Shown here piece after piece: positions 27,561-36,405 of a DNA stretch of 64,000 nucleotides (position 1 is its first letter; each line of letters begins with the position of its first letter). The stretch lies in assembly GCA_029569255.1 (NCBI GenBank), contig JAKQUO010000026.1, positions 45,922-109,921 on the forward strand, written 5' to 3'. The stretch is from Acidobacteriota bacterium. Its GTDB lineage: Bacteria; Acidobacteriota; Aminicenantia; Aminicenantales; Saccharicenantaceae. The position numbers and the translations under genes were made by a program. The notes beneath the pieces are model-generated. The model was given only the letters and a program-made list of their open reading frames with translations. It searched no databases and was not told the DNA's origin.

Positions 27561-28472
27561 TCAGTCGAGGAGCCCGCGGCCCTTCGAGAGAAGCTCGGCG
27601 ACGTCTTTCGCCGGCCGATCGAAATCGAGCCGGAAGACCCTGCCGTCCACCTTGAACTGGACCCCTTCGAGCAGGGACGAGATCCTAGCCATGTCCTCCG
27701 GAGCGCCGCCGAGCTTGGCCATGGCGATGAGCCCCTGGACGACATCGGCCATGCTCTTGGCGCTCTCGGGCGAGTCGGTCGTCACCCGGATCCGGACCTG
27801 GAGGGTATCCTGCTTTTCCTGGGCCAGGAAGAAAAGGCCCCGCGCCTTCTGGAAGACATTGGATTGATCGATCTCTTTGCCCAGGCCCGCGAGGTCCGGC
27901 AGCGCGCCGCAGAGGAACGCCGTCGACGGGACGTCCTCGAGCGAGGCGCTGAGCGGCGTGCCGGCGAAGTCCCTGGCCTTGCCCCCGGCCGTGTCGAGGA
28001 CCTTCTCGATGGCCGCCCGGCCCTCGGAGAAGACGAGCAGGCTGTCTTTGATGAAGGCCCCGTACTCGTCACTGCCGCTCGAGTAGAGGGTGTAGGCGCC
28101 GTAGGCCGTCTTCCCGCTGTCCTTGGCGGCCTCGGCCAGGGCGACGATCCCGGCCTTGTCGAGGTCGCCGGAGACGGCGAAGACGATGTCGTCGTCCCCG
28201 GCGCCCAGTCCGAACACGGTGACGCTCTTGACATCCTTGAGCAGGTCCATCTTGACCCAGCGGTTGAGGTCGCGGCTCTTGATCTCGAACTTGCCGTCCT
28301 TGTCCAGGAGGCCGTACAGGCCGGTCGCGACGAACTTTTCCACGTCGAGATGGACGACCCAGCGGGCGCTCTCGGGCACCAGGGCCGCCGGGATCGTCCC
28401 CGGGAAGACCGGGACGGCGACGAACAGGGCGAGGGCGGTCAGGGCGGCGGCCATGAAAACCGGCTTCTTCAT
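27561..28472 (-). CDS. Secreted protein of unknown function
   Basis: Signal peptide MKKPVFMAAALTALALFVAVPVFPG; 303 aa. Confidence 0.65.
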   Translation of the reverse strand: MKKPVFMAAALTALALFVAVPVFPGTIPAALVPESARWVVHLDVEKFVATGLYGLLDKDGKFEIKSRDLNRWVKMDLLKDVKSVTVFGLGAGDDDIVFAVSGDLDKAGIVALAEAAKDSGKTAYGAYTLYSSGSDEYGAFIKDSLLVFSEGRAAIEKVLDTAGGKARDFAGTPLSASLEDVPSTAFLCGALPDLAGLGKEIDQSNVFQKARGLFFLAQEKQDTLQVRIRVTTDSPESAKSMADVVQGLIAMAKLGGAPEDMARISSLLEGVQFKVDGRVFRLDFDRPAKDVAELLSKGRGLLD

Positions 28473-28747
28473 GTTTTTCACTCCTTCGCGTCGTTTCCGA
28501 CACCCTGTGCTACGGGCCGCGGCGCCGGTTGTTTCGCCCCTCCCCTGCTTCCCGCCGGTCAGGCCGCCCGGGCCTGGCCCACGGCCGCCTTCCATCGGGC
28601 GAAGAGAGCGCCGGCCCGGCGCCGGGGCCGCAGGCGGCCGCCGTGACGAGGCCGTGCCGTTCGAAGACGACGGCCGGGCTCCCGGTCGCGCCCCGAACGA
28701 GGGCCGGGCTGATCATATCAGAAGGAGGGCCGGCCGGCGATATTGTC

Positions 28748-28776
28748 TTGAACGTCCCGGCCGTTCTCTGTATGAT
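28748..28776 (+). promoter_or_regulatory. Promoter TTGAAC-17-TATGAT
   Basis: Upstream of small highly charged ORF with RBS AGGAGG. Confidence 0.6.
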
Positions 28777-28801
28777 AAGGGCGAATCCCGAGTTAGGAGG
28801 T

Positions 28802-28999
28802 ATGGTGGGCAGAGGAAGCAGAGCCTTTAAAAGTGAAAAACGGACGAAAGAGCTGAAACGTCTCAAGAAGCAGGAAGAGAAGCGGCTGCGGCGCCAGGGC
28901 AAGCTCGCGACGCCCGAAGAAGGCCAGGAAGAGATCTCGCCCGACGAGGCCCCGGCCGCCCCGCCCAAAGAGGACGACGCCCCCGGGGAGACCGCCTGA
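28802..28999 (+). CDS. Small highly charged conserved-looking protein
   Basis: MVGRGSRAFKSEKRTKELKRLKKQEEKRLRRQGK..., own promoter and RBS TAGGAGG. Confidence 0.65.
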   Translation: MVGRGSRAFKSEKRTKELKRLKKQEEKRLRRQGKLATPEEGQEEISPDEAPAAPPKEDDAPGETA

Positions 29000-29154
29000 C
29001 GTCCGTCCCTCGGGCGAAGACCCTTTCATCCCGGCCCGCGACCCCGCCGGGGGACACGTCCGCGGGCCCGCCCCCCGTCCCCGATGATCTCGGGCCCCGC
29101 GCCCGGCGCGCCGCCGGCCCGCTCGCGGCCGCGGCCGCCGCTTTTCTGGCGGCC

Positions 29155-30378
29155 TTGGCGCTCGCCGCTGGTCCGCCGGCCGAGAGGACCCTGTTCCGGG
29201 AGCTCGCGCCGTCCGACCCGGTCCGGGAGGCCCTCCAGGCCCTTTTCGACCGTCCGGCCGCCTCCGTCAGGCGGGGCTTCACGGACCGGGACTGGGCCGT
29301 GGACGGCTTCGCCGCCGCCTGGGACAGGGCCCGGCGCTATTTCCCGGCCAGGACCTATTACGTGCGGCCGGGGGCTTATTTCATGACCCACGGCTTCGAC
29401 GCCGGAGGCCGGCGGTTCATGGAGGTCCACGACTCGGACTTCCTCGGGCTCTGCGCCGCCAACCGCCGGACGTTCACGGCCGGCGGCGTCGTGGCCGAGT
29501 ACGCGCGGATGCGCGGGGCCGGCGACGGCGGCGAGGCCGCGGCCTTCCGGGCCAAGCTCGGGCGGCTCGAGTCGGCCTTCCTCGACGAGGCCTCCCTTCG
29601 CCGCGGCAGGGACGCGCTTGGAGCGCCCCTCCACCGCCGGCTGCTCGAGGCCCTTCGCGAGGAGAACGGCCACATGCTCGCCGCGGGCCTCATCCACGAG
29701 GGCGTCCACGCCGGGGTCGACGAAGCCTCGGCCGCCCGCCTCCAGGGCGAATTCCGCGCCGGCCGCCTGCCCGTCCAGTGGGACGAGCTCGGGGCCTTCA
29801 TGGCCGAAGCCGTTTATCACGCCCGGTTCTGCCGCTGGGCGGCGGCGGACATGGAGGGCTCGACCGAGGGGGTCCGCGCGGCTCTGCGGGAGCTCGAGAA
29901 GCTCCGCCGCCTGCCGCGGCTCGAGGCCGGGAAGGGCCGGGCCGCGTTCGCGAGGGCGAGGGCCCGGGCCTGGGCCTTCGCCGCGCTGGCCCGCCTGCGG
30001 ATGCGCGAGAGCTGGCAGTCGGCCCTGCGCCTCCGGGCGCTCGTCGCCGGGTTCCGGGAGGATTACGTCCGCGGCGCGCCCCCGGACGAGGTCGCCGAAG
30101 GCCTCGCGGCCTACGACCGCGACGCCGCCGCCTTCGTCGAGGCGGTCGGCCGGGCCGTTCAGGGGATGGAGCTGGCCCTGCGGTCCGCCGAAGAGACGCT
30201 GGACGTCTGGGACGATTGGGCCGACCGCCGCCGCCCCTATCCTCCGCCGAACATCGATTCGCTCGCGGCGGCCCGGCGGATGGCCGCCGTCGCCTGGCCC
30301 GCGCCGCCGGTCGAGAGCGGCCGGGCCCTCATGAGGCGGGCGGAGCGGGCTCTCGCGGCCGAGCGTTCTCCCCGCTGA
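29155..30378 (+). CDS. Secreted putative HExxH zinc metallopeptidase
   Basis: LIHEGVHAGVDEASAARLQGEF; hydrophobic N-terminal region; exact start uncertain. Confidence 0.6.
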   Translation: MALAAGPPAERTLFRELAPSDPVREALQALFDRPAASVRRGFTDRDWAVDGFAAAWDRARRYFPARTYYVRPGAYFMTHGFDAGGRRFMEVHDSDFLGLCAANRRTFTAGGVVAEYARMRGAGDGGEAAAFRAKLGRLESAFLDEASLRRGRDALGAPLHRRLLEALREENGHMLAAGLIHEGVHAGVDEASAARLQGEFRAGRLPVQWDELGAFMAEAVYHARFCRWAAADMEGSTEGVRAALRELEKLRRLPRLEAGKGRAAFARARARAWAFAALARLRMRESWQSALRLRALVAGFREDYVRGAPPDEVAEGLAAYDRDAAAFVEAVGRAVQGMELALRSAEETLDVWDDWADRRRPYPPPNIDSLAAARRMAAVAWPAPPVESGRALMRRAERALAAERSPR

Positions 30379-30427
30379 TCAGGCCCTCGACCCCCCATGC
30401 CCTCTCGACGGCCGTGGACCGGAACGT

Positions 30428-30456
30428 TTTACATCCCCCCCCGTATCTATTAGAAT
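30428..30456 (+). promoter_or_regulatory. Promoter TTTACA-17-TAGAAT for ABC transporter operon
   Basis: Spacer contains 8-C run. Confidence 0.5.
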
Positions 30457-30493
30457 AACCGGGATATTTTCGCGCGCCGCAAGGGAGACGCCC

Positions 30494-31216
30494 ATGCCCA
30501 ACGTCCTGACCGTCCGGGGGCTGAAGAAATCCTACGGGCAGAAAACGGCCCTCGCCGGCATCGATTTCGAGGTCCGGCCCGGAGAGGTCTTCGCCCTGAT
30601 CGGCCCGAACGGGGCCGGCAAGACGACGACTCTCCGGATCATCGCCACGCTCCTGGCCGCCACCGAAGGGGAGATCCGCTTCCTCGACCGCGACCACCGC
30701 AAGGAGCCCGACTTCGTCCGGGAGAAGATCAGCTACCTGCCGGAGGAGGCGGGGGCGTACAGGGACATGAAGGGCCTGGACTATCTCCACTTCATGGCCA
30801 ACTTCTACGCCCGTTCCCCCGAGGAGGAAAAGGAGTTCGTCGACCGGGCCGTGGCCGTCGCCGGTCTCGGCGACCGCCTCGGGACCAAGGTCGGCACCTA
30901 CAGCAAGGGCATGACCCGGAAGCTCCTCCTGGCCCGGGCCCTGATGACCCGCCCGACCCTGGCCATCCTCGACGAGCCGACCTCGGGCCTCGACGTCATC
31001 AACGCCCTGGAGGTCCGGGAGATCGTCCGCCGCTACGTCCGGGAGGGAACGTCGGTCCTGCTCTCCTCCCACAACATGCTCGAGATCGAGTTCCTGTCCG
31101 ACCGGGTCGCCCTCATCGACAAGGGCCGGATCCTCGACTCCGGCACGCCCGCGGGCCTCAAGGAGAAACACCGGGCCCCCAACCTCGAAGAGGTCTTCAG
31201 GAGCTCCCTCCGATGA
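30494..31216 (+). CDS. ABC transporter ATP-binding protein (NatA-like)
   Basis: GPNGAGKTTT Walker A; YSKGMTRKLLLARAL; LAILDEPTSGLD. Confidence 0.95.
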   Translation: MPNVLTVRGLKKSYGQKTALAGIDFEVRPGEVFALIGPNGAGKTTTLRIIATLLAATEGEIRFLDRDHRKEPDFVREKISYLPEEAGAYRDMKGLDYLHFMANFYARSPEEEKEFVDRAVAVAGLGDRLGTKVGTYSKGMTRKLLLARALMTRPTLAILDEPTSGLDVINALEVREIVRRYVREGTSVLLSSHNMLEIEFLSDRVALIDKGRILDSGTPAGLKEKHRAPNLEEVFRSSLR

Positions 31217-32508
31217 AAAAATTCACCAACCTGCTCAGGAAAGAGATCAAGGAGCTGGTGACGAAGCAGCTCATCGTCTCTCTCGTCCTTTTCATCGTCC
31301 TTTTCAATTTCATCGGCCAGGTCAGCAAGAAAGAGGTCCAGAAGGCCATCGGCGTCCAGCCCATCTCGGCCCTCGACGAGGACGGATCGGCCGCCTCGAA
31401 GGCCCTGCTCAAGGGCCTCGAATCGGCCCGGTTCAAGGTCCTCGACCAGTCGGGAAAGACCAAGGACGACGCCCTCGAGACGGCCCGGGCCGGGGGATCG
31501 AAGCTCCTCCTCGTCATCCCCAAGGGCTTCGGGGGATCGCTCGCCGCGCTCCAGCCGATCGAGATCGAGACCTATTCGTTCATGCGCAGCTTCTCCCTCA
31601 TCGGCGCCCGCGGCCAGGTCGTCGTCGGCGGGGTCATCTCCGCTCTCAACGAGGCCCTGTCCGACAGCTTCCTGAAAGAGAAGCTCCCGGGCCTCGATCC
31701 CCAGAGCCTCAAGAAGCCGATCAAGAGCCGGGACTTCGTCGTCGTCCGCGACCGCCTGGCCGAGGGCTCGGCCAGCATGGTCGCCGGGATGATCTCCCAG
31801 CAGTCCCTGCTCATCCCCATCGTCCTGATGATGATCGTCATGTATTCCTCGCAGATGGTCATCTCGGCCGTGGCCATGGAGAAGCAGAACAAGACCCTGG
31901 AGACCCTCCTGACCGTGCCCATCAAGCGGACCTCGATCATCACGGCCAAGATGCTCGCGGCCGGGCTGGTCGGCCTGATCTCGGCGGGCGTCTACATGTT
32001 CGCCTTCAAGGGCTTCTACGGCGGCATCGGCGAGGAAGTCGCCCAGGCCGGGGCCCAGGCCGGCGGCCCCGCCCTGATGCAGAAGCTCGGCTTGACCTTC
32101 GACACGACCGGCTACATCGTTCTCGGGCTGTCGCTCTTCCTGGCCATCCTGGTCGCCCTGGCCCTGGCCATGATCCTCGGCGTCCTGGCCGAGGACTTCC
32201 GCAGCGCCCAGAACATGATCATGCCCCTCGTGTTCATGGTCATGATCCCCTATTTCGTCTCCCTGTTCGCGGACCTCGATACGGTCGCCCTGCCGGTCAA
32301 GATCTTCATCCTGGCCATCCCCTTCACGCACCCGTTCCTGGTCTCCCAGAACCTCTACCTCGGCAACTACGGGATGATCGCGGCCGGGCTCGGCTACATG
32401 GCCCTGGTCTTCGCCGTCCTGGTCGTCTTCGCGGCCCGGGTCTTCTCAACCGACAAGATCCTGACCATGAAGCTGCGCCTGGGCAAGAAGAAGACGGCCG
32501 CGGCCTGA
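31213..32508 (+). CDS. ABC-2 type permease (NatB-like)
   Basis: VVISAVAMEKQNKTLETLLTVPIKRTSIITAKMLA; ATGA overlap with ATPase gene. Confidence 0.92.
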   Translation: MKKFTNLLRKEIKELVTKQLIVSLVLFIVLFNFIGQVSKKEVQKAIGVQPISALDEDGSAASKALLKGLESARFKVLDQSGKTKDDALETARAGGSKLLLVIPKGFGGSLAALQPIEIETYSFMRSFSLIGARGQVVVGGVISALNEALSDSFLKEKLPGLDPQSLKKPIKSRDFVVVRDRLAEGSASMVAGMISQQSLLIPIVLMMIVMYSSQMVISAVAMEKQNKTLETLLTVPIKRTSIITAKMLAAGLVGLISAGVYMFAFKGFYGGIGEEVAQAGAQAGGPALMQKLGLTFDTTGYIVLGLSLFLAILVALALAMILGVLAEDFRSAQNMIMPLVFMVMIPYFVSLFADLDTVALPVKIFILAIPFTHPFLVSQNLYLGNYGMIAAGLGYMALVFAVLVVFAARVFSTDKILTMKLRLGKKKTAAA

Positions 32509-32529
32509 ATCGGCCCCGGGCCGGGCCCG

Positions 32530-33117
32530 CTATTTCTGGGCCCAGGCGCCGGCCTCGTTCTGGACCCACCAGCCGGGCTGGGCGCTCTTGGCCCACTCCT
32601 CGGCGAAGATCTTCTGGATCTTCTCGACCTGGCTGGCCTCGATGTTCAGGGCCTTGGCCACCTCGGCGTAGAGCTTGGTCCGGTCGGCGTTCTCGTCCTT
32701 GACGGCGTTGCGCAGGGCCGCCTTGGCCTGGAGGGCCAGGCCGGCCTCGTCGCGGACCTCGAGAAGCCCCTTGTTCGACTCGCCGACGTTGCCGGCGTCG
32801 AAATAGGGCTTGAGCGTCGGGAAGCGGCCCTTCATCGACTCCTTGAGGGCCCGGATGGCCGGCGTCGACACGCTCGTCGCCTCCTGGGCGTAGGCCGCGG
32901 GGACGAGCGAGAACGACGGGCCCGCCTGCGGCCCGGACAGCAGGCTCACGGCCTCGGGCGCCTTCTTCTCGGCGTCCGTCTTGCGGATCTCGTCGACGAT
33001 CTCCGCGGCGGCCTGCTTGACCGTGGCCTCGGGGAAGTAGATGTTGACCGTGATGCAGGCCAGAATGAAGAGCAGGCCGACGGCCGCGGCCGTTCCCAGG
33101 GCGTAGCGCTTGTCCAT
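32530..33117 (-). CDS. DUF1318 (YdbL-like) lipoprotein
   Basis: LLFILACITVNIYFPEATVKQAAAEIVDEIR; C-terminal GWWVQNEAGAWAQK. Confidence 0.8.
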   Translation of the reverse strand: MDKRYALGTAAAVGLLFILACITVNIYFPEATVKQAAAEIVDEIRKTDAEKKAPEAVSLLSGPQAGPSFSLVPAAYAQEATSVSTPAIRALKESMKGRFPTLKPYFDAGNVGESNKGLLEVRDEAGLALQAKAALRNAVKDENADRTKLYAEVAKALNIEASQVEKIQKIFAEEWAKSAQPGWWVQNEAGAWAQK

Positions 33118-33143
33118 GCTGTCATCCTCCTTGCGACGGGTCG

Positions 33144-36100
33144 CTATGTCCCCGACTGGCCGACCCGTTTGAGCCGGCCTGTCATCTCCTTGAAGCTGAT
33201 GACTTTGTCGGGCTCCCGGTTCACCACATTTATACCAAAAAGGGCCGGTTTCTTCACCAGGTATTCGACGCCGCCCTCGTGGATCGTGCCGTTCAGGGTG
33301 AAGGTGTCGTTCCGGAGCCGGCTGACGATGCCCAGCTTCTCGTAGCGGAAGCCGCGGATGAAGCGCATGAAGAACCCGCCCGCCCCGCCCGAGGCCTGCT
33401 GGCCCGAGCTGAGCACGGTCAGGTTGTCCACGGCCTTGAGGCTGAACGTCTGGGCGACGCCCTTGCGCGGCACCGACTCGAGCCGGAAATCGAATCGGGC
33501 CGGCTGCCCGTAGGTGAGGACGAGGTCGCGGATCTCACCGTTGACGATGCCGGTCACCTCGCCGAAGGGGACCTCGTCGGTGACCTTCTTGAGGTCGAGC
33601 CCGACCAGGTCGACGTTGAGGGAGATGGCCCGGCCGGGGGTGAAGGGGTCGGCGACGGCGAGGTCGCGGAGGACGACCTTGCCGCCGAAGACCTCGGCCT
33701 CGCCCCGGCCGGAAACGCCGATGAGCTTCGTCCCTATGTCGAGGCGCGGGAACTCGGCCCGGACCTTCCCGGTCAGCTTGAACTGGGGCGAGGCGATGGG
33801 GAAGCGGGCGACGTCGAGGTCGCGCAGGGCGAGCGAGCCGACGCCCCGGAAGGTCCCGTCCGCGGGGTCGTAGCGGAAGGTCGTCCGGCCGAGCTCGAGC
33901 CGGCCGCCGTAGAGGTCGAGGGCGACGGGCTCGAGGCCCAGGGCGTTCGTCCCGCCGCGGAGGGCGATGTCGATGCCGGAGAGCGAGAGGTAGGCGTTCG
34001 AGAGCTCGCCGACGCGGAGGTAGCCCTCGTCGGGGAGACCGGGCTCGCCGTCGCCGGACGGCGGCGCGGCGGACTCGTAACGGACGGGGACATCGGCCGA
34101 GACGCCGGCGAGGAGCGTCTTGGTCAGGGGGCGCTCGAGGGCCGTGTCGACGAGCCGGACCCGGCCGTCGGCCGAGAGGGCGGGGCCGTCCTTGCGGAGG
34201 CGCAGGTCGGCCCCGAGCCGGCCCTCGAGCTTCATCCGGCTCTCCTCGGAGGCCCCGGCCTCGGTGTAGAGCGAATAGAGCGGGCCGAGGCCGAGGTCCG
34301 CGGCGAGGCGCAGGTCGAAAGCGGGGACCGGGCCCGGACGGGCCGTGCCGGAGGCGTCGAGCGCGCCGATGCCGGGGAGCAGGGCCCGGGCCGTGAGGCC
34401 GGCGACGAGGCCCGAGGCGCGGTCGTAGCGGCCGGAGACCGTGAGCGAGAGCGGGTGCTGGGACCAGGAGATGTAGACGGCCTTCCACAGCGACTCGCCG
34501 CGGGCGAGGTCGAGGCCGCCCGAGAACGAGAGCCCCGTCCGCGAGGCGGCCGCCTCGAAGCGCAAGGCCGGGTCGAGGTTCTCGCCGGCGATCGTGAACG
34601 AGGGGTCGTTGAACGTGGCCTCGGAAAGACCCAGGGTCCCCGAGGCGGTCCAGTCGGCGCCGGACCGACTGCGGCGATAGGCGAGCGACAGGTCGGCCTT
34701 CGCGGCCAGGTCCCACCCGGCGAGGGCGGCCGGGAGGAAGGGCGCGGCGACGGTCCGGAGGGCGGCGAGATCGAGGCCGCGGCTCTCGAGCTCGAGCCGG
34801 GCGGAGCGGTCCGCGCCGAAGCCGAGCCGGCCGGAGAGGCGGAGAGGAGGGAGGCCGGGGAGCCTGGCCTCGAGGGACGTCAGGGCGGCCTGGCCGGCGG
34901 CCAGATCGAGCGTTCCCTTGGCGGCCAGCGTCGCCTGTTCGAAGGACACGGCCTTTCCGTCGGCCGGGGCGTAGGAGACCCCGGAGAGACGGGCCTCTAG
35001 TTTGGAGACCGCGAGGGCCTTCCGGGTGCCCGCGGCGGCGAGACGGAGGTCCGCGACGGCGACGGAAACGCCGGAGACGGAAAGCCGGCCGACGGTCGAG
35101 CGGAGGTCGGCCGAGAGCCGGGGGTCGCCCGACGGGCCGGCCGCGGTGATCCGCCCGTCGGCGCGGACCCGGACCGGGCGCCCGCCGACGGTCTGGTCGA
35201 ACTCGATGTCGCGGAGCGAGAGGGCGGCGTCGACGGCGTCGGCCGTCTCACGGCCGGTGCGGTGGAGGCCGTACGTCCCGGAAAGGTCGATCCGGCCGCG
35301 GAGCCCGGCCCCGGCGAGGGCGGCCGGCAGGCGCGGGCCGAGGAGAGAGGCGGCCCGCTCGAGGCTCTCGACGCTGGCCTCCGCCCGGGCCTCGACGAAG
35401 ACGCTCGTCCCGACCTGGCCCGCGGCCGACGCCCCGAGACCGAGCAGGCCGGGCGCCGCGACCTCGAGGCGGGAGAGCGCGAATTCGCCGGACGAGCGGT
35501 CGAGCCGGCCGGCCGCCGCGACGGTCAGGGCGTCGAGGGCGTACTCGCCCCCGTCGTACGAGAGGCGGGGCGAATCGATCGTCAGCGCGGCTTCGAAGCG
35601 GAAGGGAGAAACGAGCCGCAGCGTCCCCGACGAGCGGAGGGCCGCCGTCAGCCCGAAGCCTCCGGCCGGGGCCGCGGCGCGGACGCCGGAACGGCCGATG
35701 GCGTAGGCGATCGTGTCGTCGGGGCCGGGCTCCAGCGTGATGTCGAGGCCATCGAGGTCGACCCCGAACGCGAGCATGGCCAGGGAGAGCCGGGCGCCGG
35801 TCAGGGAGACGCGCCCGGCGTAGTTCAGCGCGTCGGTCGCCTGGGTCAGGAGGGATTCGAGGTTGAATGGCTCTTCGGACAGGGCCTTCTGTTCCAGGCG
35901 GAACGAGAGGCCTTCTATCTCGACCGTGTCGAGGGCCGGCTTGACGCCCCGGACGAGCTTCCAGAAGCCGCCGCGGACCTCGAGCTTCGACAGGGAGACC
36001 GCCATCTCCTGATAGGGGTCCTCGCGGGCGAATTCGAAGGCCTCGACGGAAAGGCGCAGCGGGAACAGGGAGTAGTCGAGGCGGCCGAAGCGGACCGTGG

Positions 36101-36251
36101 TCCCGGGCGCCCGGTTGAGCCGGTCCCGGACGATCCTGCGGACGAGGGGCTTGTCGAAGACGACGAGGAGCGTGGCCGCGGCGGCGAGAAGGACCGCGGC
36201 GCCGAGAATGAGGCCGAAGGCCTTGAGCGCTTTCCTGACGGTGTTCTTCAT
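33144..36251 (-). CDS. Large AsmA/YdbH-like inner-membrane-anchored protein
   Basis: N-terminal TM then extended beta-rich repeats; C-terminal VTGIVNGEIRDLVLTYGQPARFDFRLES; adjacent DUF1318 gene. Confidence 0.75.
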   Translation of the reverse strand: MKNTVRKALKAFGLILGAAVLLAAAATLLVVFDKPLVRRIVRDRLNRAPGTTVRFGRLDYSLFPLRLSVEAFEFAREDPYQEMAVSLSKLEVRGGFWKLVRGVKPALDTVEIEGLSFRLEQKALSEEPFNLESLLTQATDALNYAGRVSLTGARLSLAMLAFGVDLDGLDITLEPGPDDTIAYAIGRSGVRAAAPAGGFGLTAALRSSGTLRLVSPFRFEAALTIDSPRLSYDGGEYALDALTVAAAGRLDRSSGEFALSRLEVAAPGLLGLGASAAGQVGTSVFVEARAEASVESLERAASLLGPRLPAALAGAGLRGRIDLSGTYGLHRTGRETADAVDAALSLRDIEFDQTVGGRPVRVRADGRITAAGPSGDPRLSADLRSTVGRLSVSGVSVAVADLRLAAAGTRKALAVSKLEARLSGVSYAPADGKAVSFEQATLAAKGTLDLAAGQAALTSLEARLPGLPPLRLSGRLGFGADRSARLELESRGLDLAALRTVAAPFLPAALAGWDLAAKADLSLAYRRSRSGADWTASGTLGLSEATFNDPSFTIAGENLDPALRFEAAASRTGLSFSGGLDLARGESLWKAVYISWSQHPLSLTVSGRYDRASGLVAGLTARALLPGIGALDASGTARPGPVPAFDLRLAADLGLGPLYSLYTEAGASEESRMKLEGRLGADLRLRKDGPALSADGRVRLVDTALERPLTKTLLAGVSADVPVRYESAAPPSGDGEPGLPDEGYLRVGELSNAYLSLSGIDIALRGGTNALGLEPVALDLYGGRLELGRTTFRYDPADGTFRGVGSLALRDLDVARFPIASPQFKLTGKVRAEFPRLDIGTKLIGVSGRGEAEVFGGKVVLRDLAVADPFTPGRAISLNVDLVGLDLKKVTDEVPFGEVTGIVNGEIRDLVLTYGQPARFDFRLESVPRKGVAQTFSLKAVDNLTVLSSGQQASGGAGGFFMRFIRGFRYEKLGIVSRLRNDTFTLNGTIHEGGVEYLVKKPALFGINVVNREPDKVISFKEMTGRLKRVGQSGT

Positions 36252-36278
36252 CTCGCCGCCCTCCGGATTATATCAGAC

Positions 36279-36405
36279 GGGGTCAAACCTTTAATTTTTT
36301 AATTTCCGCATCTCCCTTGCGTATGTGTGCCCCCCGCGTGTCAGAAATACCCAGACCGGCGTCTCGAAAAGACGCGGGAAATTAAAAAATTAAAGGTTTG
36401 ACCCC
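36279..36405. mobile_element. Mini inverted-repeat element (127 bp, perfect 29-bp TIRs)
   Basis: GGGGTCAAACCTTTAATTTTTTAATTTCC (36279-36307) and its exact reverse complement (36377-36405). Confidence 0.85.

Noticed and set aside
30494-31216. ABC signature YSKGM instead of LSGGQ
   Set aside because: Common variant in NatA-like ABC-2 exporter ATPases.
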